From assembly GCA_911728435.2 (NCBI GenBank), contig OU452210.1, positions 2,232,001-2,296,000 of the forward strand: a stretch of DNA of 64,000 nucleotides. The letters run 5' to 3'. A program made the position numbers and the translations under genes. A model generated the notes under the pieces. That model saw nothing but the letters and a program-made list of their open reading frames with translations. It searched no databases and had not been told where the DNA came from. Shown piece by piece: positions 36,827 through 49,331 of this stretch. How positions within the stretch are numbered: the first letter of the stretch is position 1; each line of letters opens with the position of its first letter. The DNA is from Apoderus coryli. Taxonomy: Eukaryota > Arthropoda > Insecta > Coleoptera > Attelabidae.

Positions 36827-39396
36827 ATTTCTTAATATAAAATTGAATTGAAAAAAAAAAAACTTTGATATTATGTTGCCAGTAACAAAGAAGCACTAAG
36901 TACAGTTTTGGATGTAGAGTATCGAATGCAATTAAGTACTGGTTATATTTTGGGAATATCCTTCAGATTTATAGCGTCTTAAAAATCTTGTTTGCCCTCA
37001 ATGGTATACCCACCCAACAAGAGGTAAATTAAATTTTAAAGAGCGTCGAAAAAATGTTGCTTAAATATAGTATATATCTTATATCTATATATTAGATACA
37101 ATATGGACAACTTTAATCAGATTTGTATATTTATTAATTCCATTTTTAGCCAATATAAGAAGATTTTTTTGATTGAGTGCTGCTGATATTTCCGGAGGAT
37201 TTTCATGTATGAAATTTGGAGAAAGTCTACATGATTTTTCCTTCAATAAAATAAAACAATAATTTTAGTCGATATTTGAAATTAACCAATTTTTGTTTGT
37301 TTATTATACAGGCCTGGTTTAAACCGCAATATTTTAAGAAACGATCATTGGGTAAGAGAATGCTCGTTAAAAAATCCAATCACTGACAATTTTTGGATAA
37401 AAACCTTGATGGTTGTATATATACGTAGATAGGAAAAGTCTGATCTAAATAATCGATCAAAATATTAAAGTTTAAGCCAAAACTCTATATCAATAGCCGG
37501 TTTCTCACATTTGTTATAATATTCACGCTAAATTGTTTTAGTCTTGCGTTACAGCTTTATTTAATAATATAAAGCTAATGGTTTTTGATTTTGTAACCAT
37601 ATTTTTGGTTTGGTATCTTCAGTCGTCTGCCGTCTGGGCATCCCATAAAATCTGAAGATTCATCTGGTCTTTCTATATAAGTTATCTGAAACGTACCTCG
37701 CTATGAGTTGATTTTATTGTGTTGATATATCCTGAACTATTCACGCTAATATTTGGCTGAAACTCTCCTTAGATTTTTGAGATAATATACTATAATGCGA
37801 ATATTTTCATTTTTATAATTCCGGAAATTTTTGTCAAAATTTTAATATAAACATATTTTTAAAATTTTTATTTATGTTTATGCAGTTTATAAATTAAGTT
37901 CCATTATTTATCACCCGATAAATTGCAAGCTTTATAAAAATGTATTCATTAAAAAGTTATAATTGACTTCAATGAAAGTTAGATTGATCATTTCAGCGAT
38001 GGAATTTATAATGACAGATCTTTGATTTGTTTTTGATGTACATTATTTTGAGGTAAGTACATACTAACCCCATTTAATTTCTTCTGGCAAGTTCTAGTTG
38101 GTTCTTTTTGATTATTTCCAAGGTAAAGTAAATAAAACTAATATACACAACATGAAATTTATTGTCCAGAATATGTTCACTTTCACAAAAAATATTGTTT
38201 TGGACACTATACACTTCGTAGACAAAATTAAAAAAATAAAATATATTGTATATTAACAACTGCATATTAATTGTGAAGATCAAATTCCACGTAACTCCTG
38301 AATATGAATTCGATTATCAAAGAAAATATTATCTTCAAAATCTCTTAATATTCGATTAAGTTCGCAGTACGTATATGAATAGTTATCTTTTTTTCAATGA
38401 TAAATTATATTAAACTTGAAACGCTTTAAATACAAAAATATCAAATCAGCAATAAACCGAACGAATATGCCCAATTTATCAAATCTTATCACTTTATAGG
38501 AACTGCTGTAAATTTAATATTTTGTATCACACAGATATATTAATATTGAAACTGTAGGTATACCTAGTTCAAAAAATTTACAAAAATAATTGGACAACTT
38601 GGGTTCGAAGTTAATTGATCAATTGTTAAAATGCCTCTTACATGCGAATGTAAATTTCATCTTATATTCAACTTCTCGTGCTTATAGGTTATATTTGAGG
38701 TTGTTTAGACCTAGATGAATCAAGGCAAATTCTGTTGTGATTTACAAAATAAAAATGTATTTCTGACATTGATGTTCGATATCGAATACAAACTCAGGAA
38801 AATATATAGATACACTTTGATCTAGATATCAGTTTACCTGACAGCTAAGGCAATTTACAATCATATTTTATTTGAAAGCTTATTATTATGGCACACTGTT
38901 TAATATTATCTATTTTTACACATAATATTAAATTAAAATATAAATAAAAAAATCAGACCTGATTATACGTATCTTGAACTCAAATATTTACAACTCAACT
39001 TATGGAGAGATTATTATAGCAAGTAAAGGCTCAAATGCCCAAATCCTAACCCAGTTATGAAAATAAATAAATAATTTAAAAATCGTTTTTCCCACGGCAA
39101 AAAAAGTTCTAAAACTGAGTTCTATAATTCCTATTAATTTTAGAATTTATGTTTAACTTGTAGCTTTATATAGTCCTAGAAGATGATTTCCCAAAACAAA
39201 TTTTTGAAGACCGTTTTCTCAAAACTAAAACGAATACATAACAGAATAATATTCATGCTAGACATCTTAATAGAAATTATACCAAAATTATTTAATAAAA
39301 TATAAATGCAGTTTGAGAAATAGATTTGTTCATTACTAATAGAAATCGTACATAGTTCAAAGAGGACTCGAAACGAATCAAAAAAATTAAAACAAC
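36827..39396. other. Upstream region and intergenic DNA
   Basis: The promoter of the gene starting at 36826 should lie at the left end. I see no clear core promoter. No exon is supported in the remainder. Confidence 0.45.
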
Positions 39397-39540
39397 AAAA
39401 ATAGTTTTTAATATTATTAAGGTGACATGTTTCATTGCCGTAGCAACAATTTGAATTTTGTGTTTCCGATTTTTACTTTGGTCTGATGATGTTGCTACGG
39501 AAATGAAACATGTCACCTTAATAATATTAAAAACTATTTT
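39397..39540. repeat. Near-perfect 51-bp inverted repeat
   Basis: Arms 39397-39448 and 39490-39540 match at all but about one position around a 41-base loop. They run from ATAGTTTTTAATATTATTAA through GGTGACATGTTTCATT to CCGTAGCAACA. The right arm with the loop edge reads CTGATGA-T-GTTGC-TACG-GAAAT-GAAAC, the same layout as the hammerhead-like motifs elsewhere, with a stem and a TACG loop. It lies about 480 bp beyond the 3' end of the minus-strand SLC41 gene. Confidence 0.85.
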
Positions 39541-39967
39541 ATTATGTTTTTAGAGAACGAGACATTTATTGTTATTGGTTTAAATTTTTAAATTTGTTCA
39601 ATCTTGAGTAATATTACATTACATATATAAAATATATAATTATATGATTGAACTGTATCAAGTAAGTAGTATACATTTCAAGAAATAAAATCATTTCTTG
39701 TTATTTCTTGAAAAATCGTATATCTTTAGTTTTCTTATATTATACCTATAGGTGTAATTAGATTTTGATATATTTAAATGGAATAATATTAGCATTTGAG
39801 CCTTCTTGATATAGATATTTGCAAATCGATGGTGATACCTTAAACTATAAAAACAAATCATTTGGTCTACATGTGATGCTAACTTTTGAAAATGCGCAAA
39901 TTAAGCTAACTAATTTTTTTTTCTATTAGGTACATGAAAAATAGTTAGCTCTTTATATATTATTGCG

Positions 39968-39973
39968 TTTATT
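39968..39973 (-). terminator. Polyadenylation signal of minus-strand SLC41 gene
   Basis: AATAAA on the minus strand, 47 bases past the stop codon at 40020. Confidence 0.55.
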
Positions 39974-40019
39974 TTGTATTTCCAAGCAACTCAATAGCTG
40001 GAGAAGTAAATAAAAATAA

Positions 40020-43000
40020 TTAATTTTCTCCACTAGGATCATGATCACTAACCAAATACAAAAATTGAAAAGCTATTGCTAATAAAGTTATACCCAAGAG
40101 ATCACCAACAGATGTTAAATATGGAATAGCTGAATTGTCAGGATCAATTTTGTTTGACCACATCCAATGAATCAAGATGTATGCAACATATAATAGTGTA
40201 GCAACTTGAAATACAGCTGCTAATAAATAAACCACCACAAACAATGGTCCATTGATTGATGTGTCACCTTCTTTCATGTAATCTATTGTGTAAATGAATA
40301 TTATATGTCCCGGAATGACCATTGTCATTAGAACGCGTGTTGTTCGTGCATGACATTCTTTGCCACAGAATCCAGTAATAGGTGATATGAATATTTCTGC
40401 ATTGCTTTCTTCGATGTCATTTCCTAACTGTGCCTGTTTGTGTAAAGCGGTTGAAATTCTGGATGCCTGAACAGCAACTAGGTTACCACCAACCTAAAAA
40501 AATGTATACGAAAATAGTGAAATAAAATACTACTAACTAGATTATTCTCAAATTATTTTCGGAAGGTAATATGGACACAGCTATTGCTTCACTAAAAACA
40601 AATTAAATGTAAAAAATGCTAATCCTCTTGTAGGTTGTCTGAAGGCTTATTTCCTGCGAGCAAACAGAACCCATTTATCCTTGAAGGGCTAATTCTGAAA
40701 CGCTGTTTGTTAAAAGAATGATACCAATTAGATATTTATATTAAAAATACATATCTTTATGATTTCAAAAGTTCCACTCTTAAAAAAAGAAATGGAAACG
40801 GAGCTGTTCTGGAAAATTCAGAAAAACGGACTACGCCAAAAACTTTTTCTATTTTAAATCTTAACAAAAGGTTTACTATTAAGATTTGGAATATACGGAA
40901 TATATTTTTAGATAATAATGTACTATTTTCAATTTAATTAAAGTTTTATAAAAGTATTGAACGAAATAAAATAGTAGCTAAAATATACTTACCCCGTTGA
41001 TGACCGGCTGATAAACAGCTATACCTTCAAATCGTGATACCATAAAATCTAATATTAGACCTCCCATAGAACTGATTAGCATGGCCCCCACAACAGGTGT
41101 CCATCCATGAAACAAAACTTGACGTGTCAATGGATTTCTTTTAGCTACCCATATCCATAAAGGGATAGCCAATATATATCCAGCTATTATTAGTGGCGCT
41201 AACCAGTCGTGAGTGCCTAAAAATAGTTTCGAATACACCATCATTTAAAGCAAGTCGCATATAATAAAATAAACATGATTTTTGCGTAAACTTTTAAAAT
41301 CTCCCGGGCCTTATCGCGCCTAAAATCATCTTGCATTTCATATTGTAATTATTAACGTATAATCCTGCAAATATTTATTTAGTAAGGGTTACATAGGTAG
41401 TTTATCAAATTTTAGCAGAACCAGACATACCTAGGAAATACAGGATATCTAATGAACATCGTCTAGCTATTAGACACACCTTGGCCATCAATCTCTTGAA
41501 CAAGTTGTCCAAATATATATCAAAAGGCATGAAGATGCAAAAAAATCTTTTTGTCTATAAGTGCTGTATAATTTAATGATTTAATTCAAAACCTGAATGA
41601 AGAACTTTTTAACTGATCGATTTTCATCAAAACCTGGCAATGATTTCCAGATATTGCATAAATAGGTGATTTGTACAGATTTGTCATCACGTTATTTATT
41701 AAGACGATCTAACTTCCATATAAAGATGTCAACTTATAGCTATAATCTTAATGAATTTCATAAAAAGTTTTCATACCAATCGAATTATAAAGAAACGTTG
41801 ACGCCCAAGATAACAGTGTTAACGATGTTATATCTCCCAAACTAGCAGCAATAGGAGTAGCAACGTTGTCTGGATTTATATGGCAATGTCTTGAAAATAC
41901 AATTACGCCAGCTGTAATGAGGCCTAACACAAAACTTGCTATGGATACCGTTACTAAGCTGCTCGCGCATAACAGTAAGGCATGATCCAATTCCCAACCC
42001 TCATTACTTTTTATGCTCCCCATTAAAACCGCTACTAGAGCACCCAGAAATCCAACAACGATGGCTTGGCACTGAAAATAATATTTATTAAAAAAAATCT
42101 AAAAAATTATATGTGCTTTCCGGCAATTTTTGCATAGAAACATAAAATTAAATATCATTGCTATTTTGAAAATATTCATTTTACGAAATTTTCAAAAACG
42201 GTCTAAATAAACCTGGACTTTTAGAGAAATATCTTAACAATCTAGTTTCGGAATAACAATATTATCTAAGAAAATAGCAAAAAAGCACCAAATTGCCAGT
42301 AATCCTATAGGAAAACTATAGAAAAATTGACTATTACTTGTATTAATGTTAAATTTCCCACAATGATATTGACTTTTTGTTTCGTTGTATCCATATGTCC
42401 GAGATTAGCTTGCGTAGATAATCTGGATGCTAAGGTCATCTCTAAATTTCCTTTGAGACCCAAAAGTGCCGGTATTAAAATAACCAGTTCGGAAATTTCC
42501 TCAAATACAGGCCAATGCTAAAAAAACAATTTAAATTAAGAAAATTATTCAATTAAATAATATAAAATTTTGTATGTAGGTGTGATTAATTTTCATCAAA
42601 ATTTTAACTATTTTTAACTATTATTCGCTCAAAATGATAAAATAGTTGTTTCCTAAATTAAAAAACATGATGTAGTTTAAATTGTAGTTTCAATTTCATA
42701 AGGACCATGTAAGGTTAGTTTCATTGAGAAAATATTACAATAAAAATAATAGACAATATTGCTAAAAAACGAAATTTTAATTAAAAGAATGGACCATAGA
42801 AAGCCCCATGTTTTGTAGAAGTCTTTAATACAATTAAGTCAAAATATATAACCTGGAAATTTTGACCTCAAATAAATAAAGAATGCTTAAATAGGCAATA
42901 AAAATCCAAAACACAGACACATCAAAAGTTAATTTAAGCTTATTTTAGTTCACAAGTTGTCCTAAGCGACTTTAGAGTGAAGCGTTTTCTGCTCATCCGT

Positions 43001-44160
43001 AAGCAATCTGCGTATCATATTTGCACACTTCGTGTGTCGTACGCATTTTGGCGTTAAGAATTTTCGAAAACCCAGTTTTGCGGAATTCCAAGATCTCTTT
43101 TTAGCTTGCGCACAGTAAAAACGGTGATCTTTGTAAGCTTTTAAGTTAAAAGTAATATCGTAAAATATTTTAGTTTTAAGAAAACAATTTATTGTATCAT
43201 GTAAGTCTAATTATTCGTTTTTAAGGAAAAAACAAAAAGTGAACCTCCACGAAATAAAATCAATATATTGCTCTAGGAACGAACATCAAACCATACATGT
43301 TTCGGAGCATCAATCCCCATCATCAGTTGTCGAATACTCTTAAAAAAATTAAAGGTGCTATCTTGTACCTGTCATTTTTAGCTGTAAAGTTGTCAAAAAG
43401 GTTAAATGTTAAAGAATAGCCAAATGTTTTCTTTTTATTAAATATTGTATTATGTATTGCTTATGCATTTTAAATAATCTCGTGTATTGTTATTATAAAC
43501 AAAAATTTAAATTGAAGGTCAGTACTGAGAATAAAGTATCACCACAATTAACTGAAAAAACGGAATTTGAACAATTTTTGTTTTGTCAATTGGTATAGAT
43601 CCATTTATGCACCTAAAATTACACTTAATTAATGATTAGGTGATAGTAGTGATATAGTACCAAATGTTAATATCGGTTTTTGCAAGCTTTGTAAGCACGT
43701 TATTGAATTTTAAGGCTTTCAAGAAACTGCTTCTTGATTTTTTATTTTTAGATGGGATGGAGACATTGTATAGGATTCAACTCATAAAATACCCTGCATC
43801 TCGGTTATAAAAGATGATAGACCTTACAAAGAAGTTCTCTTAAACAAAAACAAATACCTGAATTTTATCTAACACCAACCCTGCAAATACCATTCCGAAT
43901 CCAGCGATAAGAAATGGTATGAATACTTGTATAGCAATTGAAAAGTATGTTTCTTGAATTTGATCTTCTGCATTGCAAGCTTTTGTTTCCACCCAAACCA
44001 CATCTGGTAGCTTTCCATTATCGTTTTCTGTAGCATCTTGTGCTGAATTTACTAAAGTTATTTCCATATCTACAGTCGTGTTAAGCAAGGCACTTGCTGG
44101 AGTTGTGTCTCCAATTTCCTGTCTTTTTGGTGAAAACTGAATGTGATTGGAGCTACCCAT
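40020..44160 (-). CDS. SLC41-type magnesium transporter, five-exon copy
   Basis: SLC41 proteins are the eukaryotic relatives of bacterial MgtE and move Mg2+ across membranes. Exons are 44160-43858, 42517-42338, 42071-41777, 41216-40993 and 40493-40020. All joins are GT-AG with phases 0, 0, 1, 0, giving 491 residues. Family landmarks are [11 protein letters not shown] (about 80-90), [13 protein letters not shown] (124-136), [17 protein letters not shown] (225-241), GGLILDF then [13 protein letters not shown] across the last join (about 330-342), IPGHIIF, and [19 protein letters not shown] near the C-terminus. The two PDN..(T/S).(I/A)..(L)GD repeats are the doubled MgtE half-domains expected of the family, each with Asp and Asn in the membrane path. 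The N-terminal 70 residues are polar and unique. The frame is open for about 10 codons above the chosen ATG and an AG lies there, so a further 5' exon is possible. The Mg2+ role is inferred from family. Confidence 0.93.
43291..43330 (-). repeat. CTGATGA-stem-GAAAC motif (single copy)
   Basis: On the minus strand: CTGATGA at 43326-43320, one extra T, GGGG...CTCC able to pair (one G-U), then GAAAC at 43304-43300 and ATGT. It lies in intron 1 of the minus-strand SLC41 gene and is close in sequence to the motif at 12.14 kb. Confidence 0.5.
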
Positions 44161-45336
44161 ATTATCTCCATAGCTATCTTTGCTAAAATTATATATGCGA
44201 CGATATAATGCGAGTTCATTAAGTCCAAATATTTAGTAGTAAAATTTAATCTGTCTGTAATTAATGCCTAACGCAAACCATGGATTTACTTAATACTTAG
44301 GAAACTATTGACTATTACTATCTTTTAGAAAACATAGACATGAAAACATTTATTAAATAATTTTAAAGAATATTGCACAATATTGTATCTCTAACTGACA
44401 TCCCAGAAAACATAATACAATAGGAACGAAAAAACAATAAAAATAAATTATATCCTACCTTTTTGGGTAAAATTTAATAATTTTAGGCTGGTTTTTCTAT
44501 CTGCAAAAAAAATTCTAAGGCCCAATAAAAGGCTTTTGGTTCATTACTCGACTACATCGTATAATGGACTGAAGTGAAAGGGTAATTCGAATCAATATCA
44601 CCCAGGACTATGTCTCGGAGCTTGCGTCATACACCCCATTATGAGATTCGTTCATTCAAAACTTTTAAAAATCTATAATTTGCATATGTATGAGCTCTTG
44701 TGCAATAATTTGATAAAAGAACTTGATATTCTGGTTATACGTAATTTTAATACATGTTTTAGTTTGAAATGTGCTATTTTTAAATTTGAATAAAAGATAA
44801 TGTTGTAAAAAATTCCTGTTCTAGTAATATAATTACCTACAAATCCATACCAATTATCTAAACGAAAGGGAAAGGTGAAAATGAGTAGTCCCACTGTCAA
44901 TTGTGTACATATAGGAGCTATTGAGATATGGTCAAAATTTAGGAGTGACCGTAAATAGACAACTTAACTTGAAGAGTATGACTATATGTAAATTGACGGC
45001 AGCAACATTGAGATGTCACACATTGCTGAGAAAAACAAGACAGCTGAAGATAGGTGTATGAAACGATGAAAAAACCTAATGGTCACATATGCGGCTAGCT
45101 TGTCTAGGAATAACAGGAGCGAGGCATTACATTGCAAGAGCAAACGAAGCATTACACTACCTGACTCCACTGCGATTCCTGGCCAAAAATGGTCAGCAAA
45201 CCTGGAAGTAATACATGGGATGGAATATAAATCCGGGGATCTAGAAGGTCATATGAAAATTCAGAACGTGATATTATTAGCAAAAATTCCTGAAATTCTA
45301 TTCGAGGTCTTCCAGAACTAATGCAATCTGTTGCTG
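44161..45336. other. Upstream region of minus-strand SLC41 gene
   Basis: The 5' UTR and promoter are expected here but no element can be named. From about 44930 the base composition becomes more balanced and runs into repeat copy C, so 44930-45336 may be unmatched sequence of the same mobile element. Confidence 0.4.
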
Positions 45337-45533
45337 ACGTGTCAATGGATGCGTAAGTAAGATGGTGGGTTCGCATTCTAGACGAGGCTCAAGCGCATGG
45401 GATGGAGGCCCTCTGTTGCGGCGTATAACGAGATCAAAGTCGTCTATTTAGTGGTCACACTGTTGCGGCTACAGGCAGTACGGCTCACCAAGAGTGCCGT
45501 AGCAGAGAAGTCATTCTCTGGCCTGACTGGAAT
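45337..45533 (-). repeat. Unknown GC-rich repeat, copy C (right part)
   Basis: Matches the right third of copy B from GTGTCAATGGAT through GGGTTCGCAT.CTAGACGA, CGTATAACGAGATCAAAGTCGTC and AGAGTGCCGTAGCAGAGAAGTC to CTGGCCTGACT. On the minus strand it still reads DDFDLVIRR. It starts just after the point where copy A stops in copy B coordinates, so A and C together span B. Located between the two SLC41 genes. Confidence 0.75.
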
Positions 45534-48042
45534 CTGTATGGTATACTTATTACTCAAAACGGGGGAAAATTGGCCTAGGGGTAAGTATACGAGTAACAGA
45601 GGGCGCGTACTCTGGGTTTTAGAGCTGGAAACAGCTTACTTTTCGCGTCCGTAGTGGTGCAATCAGTTGGTGCTCTCTTTTGGTCAGTTTTATAATTATA
45701 TATGTATATTTTGTATTGCGTTTGCATTTTCTATTTGTATTACCATTTATGTATTTTGTTTTTTTATCATATTTTAGTTTTAAGTATTATATCTTCACAT
45801 ATAATTTACTTTTGGCGTACATGTTGTATAACAATGGATTAAATCAATTTCTTTCCATCATGAGAGAAAATAAAAGGTCGGAAAAGTTTTCCCAGCTCTT
45901 CCACATGTTTTGTTTCATTTGTAAACTCATTCATTTAATTTGGCTTTGTTGAATCTTGAATCTCTGTAACACTTTGTTTTTTTTTTAAGAACCCATATAT
46001 GTCAAAGAAAACCAAAAAGTCATCGATATATCTAGTCTCTCTAAATTTCTTCATTCATGAATATACATGTAGGTCAAACGACCTATCCGATATAATTCTA
46101 TTGCACTCTGGCAATCTATTTTGTATGTGCGTGAAAATATCGCCGCGTTATAGGAAAGCTTAAACAGCTTTCACCATATTTTGCCGAGAAGCGCACATTT
46201 TGAAGGTGATTTTACGAATTATCTTACGATTTATCAGGTAGGAGGATGTTTTTATTTTTTTTTTTTCAATTTAACATCGATTTCTGATATTTTATTTGAT
46301 TGAGCGTGAAAATTTGTGCAAACAAAAACAACCTTTTCTGTGATATGATGCCATTGTGCTGCTTGATGAACGACTAATTGATCGTTAAAATTTCAAAACA
46401 CTCAATAATGTCCGATCTGTCGTCAACGGAGTTTTTTTGTTAACTGAAAAATCTGGTAATCTACAATTGTACAACCGGCCTTTGGCGCGCCTTTATGGAA
46501 GACTTAAAGAGAGCGACGTTGATGTCCTAAATTCTATTAAACATTACAATTAATACTTTTTATTGTTAGAATGTCAGATAAAAATTTGATTATTAAAATT
46601 GTAAAAATACAACAAATATGTATCTTTTTAATTTTTTAATATCAATATAATCGTATAAGAGCAAAATTGTAAATATATTGATCAAATTACATCAGATATT
46701 ATTCCAAGTAAAATAATTAGCATGTTTTTTTGAAGATGTAAAGAAACATGCACCTATTTTATTTTACCGACGATAACCAAATCTTTCAAAGAGGAAAAAT
46801 GAGTCAAATTATTCCTTAAATGTAGGTCAGCCTTAAAGAACCGTGTGTTTGATAAACTCCTACTAACATAGTTCTTAATAACAAATTTAATAATAACGCG
46901 CTAACTATACTTAGATCTACTTAGGTATCATATCTACTTAACGAAATGTAGGTATTGTTAAGTAGCTATAGTTAAATTGCATAAATGCATAACTATATGG
47001 GTAACATAATAAGAACCAGATATAAATTTGTTAAAAAACAGAATTAAACATAGTAGAACTATTCGAAAAAATCTAATACAATGTATTTCATGACGGACTA
47101 AAATATTTGTTTATGATAAGTGTGTAGGTACTTACTTTGTGGCCATCTGCAACGCATAATATAACTTTCCTTTACACATGTCATCTTTGACAGCCAGAGT
47201 AACTATCGTACAAATACATTTAAGATATCACAAAACTTATAATCTATATTTTAATATAACACTTCAGTTATAAATATTGGATTCGTAATGGACTGGAAAA
47301 TATCATCAATTGAGACCAAATAAGAATGATTACTTTTTGAGTCTGAAGTATGACGTATATATATATTGTGTATGAACTATTATTTATTATTACACCTTAA
47401 CACTTGTATGTCTTACTTCAAACTACTTAGTACGCAACTGTTCAGCAAATGATTATGGTCATTATGCTATTACGCCCTCATCGCTAGTTTAAATGCGTAT
47501 AAAATGGCCCATGAATTTGTTGTATGAAGCAAACAGAGCCTTGAGTTAACAACATTTACATTTTAATATTAAAATTCATAAAAAAAATCATATATTCTAT
47601 TAACTTCCTGGTCTTATATTTAATTTTTTAATTTTCACGATACACGTGTAGAAGCAATTAAGGAATTAGAAAATTATGCGCCAATTAACATTTTATTAAG
47701 CGATTCCTATACTGTATCAGCACTAGAAATGTTGTGATACAGGACCCTTTAATTAGACCCTCTAGAACGCCATTGTTTCCTGTAAGTAACCAATTTAATT
47801 ACTATATAATTTCATTAATAACTGAAACACGTCCTTCAGATTTGGTTATGTTGCGCAAAAATCAAATATTGAACTATTTGTGGCTTTATAAACTTGTAAA
47901 TTATACTTTACATTTTATTTAGCAATAACTTTATGCAAGCAGCTTCGGGGTCCCTGTAAGTGACTGAGAAATCAAGCACCTACTGATGAAAACAAGACCC
48001 TAGTATCTTTATCAGATCCACTATTTTGATTGATTATTATTA
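45534..48042. other. AT-rich intergenic DNA
   Basis: No exon or recognisable element. The open frame at 45680-45952 is hydrophobic by AT-richness only and has no splice context. Confidence 0.5.
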
Positions 48043-49331
48043 TACACTTACCGGCAAAAAAAACCGGCCACTAAAAACTGGCCCAAATTTTAAAGTTGGT
48101 TTTCTCGCGAACCGCTCATTTGATTTTGATGATTTTTGTTTTAAATTGTAGATTAATTTTTGTCAGAAATTTTAATTCAGATTTGTATTTGTGCATATAC
48201 GCAACAATGAGAAAAATATTCTGTCCCGAAATTTGGAACACCCTGTGGAGCGCAACAGCTACAGCAGCTATTGTCAACTGGAATCACATTGAACCCTGGT
48301 AATTTCTGATCATTTTGTTTTTTAATCACGCCATTATCTCTATTTTTATTGGAGATACACTGTTTCAAAGCGAAATCTGAAAAAAACAGAACAAATAAAC
48401 ATAAAAAGGTAACAAAAACATAAAAAAATAATGAACAAATTTGAAGGTGCTAATATCTAGTGTAGCCTCCTCGCGCCAAAATGACTTTATGTAGTCGATT
48501 CGGCATCGAATCAATAATGTTTGTAACAAATTTTTGTGGAATGGCATCAAATTTTTTCTGAAGTGCAATTCGCAGATCATGTAGGCTGTCGGGTAAAGCG
48601 TCTTTGAAGTTGGTCCCAGAAATGCTCAATTGGATTGAGATCAGGACTCCAAGCTGGCCAAACCATTCGTTCAATACCCACTTCGTCCAAATATTCGTTA
48701 ACTACCCGTGCCATGTGCGGTCGCGCATTATCTTGCATTGATACGAAGCCGTCTTCGATAAAATGAGAGTAGGAAACAACAGCGTTCTGGAAAATATCTG
48801 TATCTATCTATGGATGCACATTTAAGGCGCCGTTTCCAACAAAAATTAAATCTGAGCCATCATCACAGAGCTCCCATTGAAACTTACGCGTTCTGCAATT
48901 GTACAGTCCACAAATCTTTCATTGCGACGTCTCCAAACTCGCTCCCGACCACCAGGCGATCGCAGGCAAAACCGCGACTCATCCGTATAGAGGACTTTAG
49001 TCTTTGCTCAATTCATATGTAGGCGCGCAAATTGAAGACGTGCTCGACGATGTCCTGGAAGAAGCTGGGGTCCTGTGGCAGGCCTTCTTGAAGACAGGTC
49101 GGTTTCTTTAACACACAACCCACTCGCCTGTTGAAATTTCCCGTTTCCAAATACCGATTCCAGGCTTGGACTGTTGTTCGAGGTTTACCAAGGGTTTCGG
49201 ACACATATCGTTGACTTCGGCCATCGCGAATTAAGGGAACAATACGAGCAACATCCGTCACAGATAATGGAAGCCAACTTTGAAATTGGGACCAGTGTTT
49301 AGTGGCCGGTTTTTTTTTGCCGCTGAGTGTA
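48043..49331 (-). mobile_element. Tc1-like DNA transposon with both ends
   Basis: The element runs 48045-49329 (1285 bp) between TA dinucleotides at 48043-48044 and 49330-49331. The terminal inverted repeats are about 60 bp and well conserved. They start CACT(T/C)A(C/G)CGGCAAAA and continue through CCGGCCACTAAA and CTGG to about AAAGTTGG. The length, the TA target and the transposase inside place it in Tc1. It sits between the two divergent SLC41 genes. Confidence 0.9.
48457..49261 (-). pseudogene. Dead Tc1 transposase (DD34E type)
   Basis: Reading on the minus strand from 49261: an N-terminal helix-turn-helix segment MTDVARIVPLIRDG, YVSETLGKPRTTVQAW and NRRVG. Frame changes and a gap follow. 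Next come YTDESRFCLRSPGGRERVWR with the first catalytic Asp, SMQDNARPHMARVV with the second, and WPAWSPDLNPIEHFWDQLQ with the Glu. Then, after a 1-base shift, LHDLRIALQ...TRY and a stop. All three catalytic residues are still readable but in different frames, separated by stops and at least three frameshifts. The ends might still be mobilised by a transposase made elsewhere. Confidence 0.88.

Noticed and set aside
37610..37720. Possible Penelope RT N-terminal fragment on the minus strand (DFMGCPDGRRLK)
   Set aside because: Resembles the YGLPKIHK block only loosely and nothing around it supports an RT frame.
42327..42521. Plus-strand open frame of 64 codons
   Set aside because: It is the antisense shadow of exon 2 of the minus-strand SLC41 gene.
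44982..45376. Overlapping short open frames on both strands near repeat copy C
   Set aside because: They lie in or beside the GC-rich repeat. They have no conserved domain, signal peptide or splice partners.
45680..45952. Hydrophobic 90-codon open frame that looks like a multi-pass membrane protein
   Set aside because: T-rich codons give Phe/Leu/Tyr by composition. There are no splice sites, homologous motifs or conserved neighbours.
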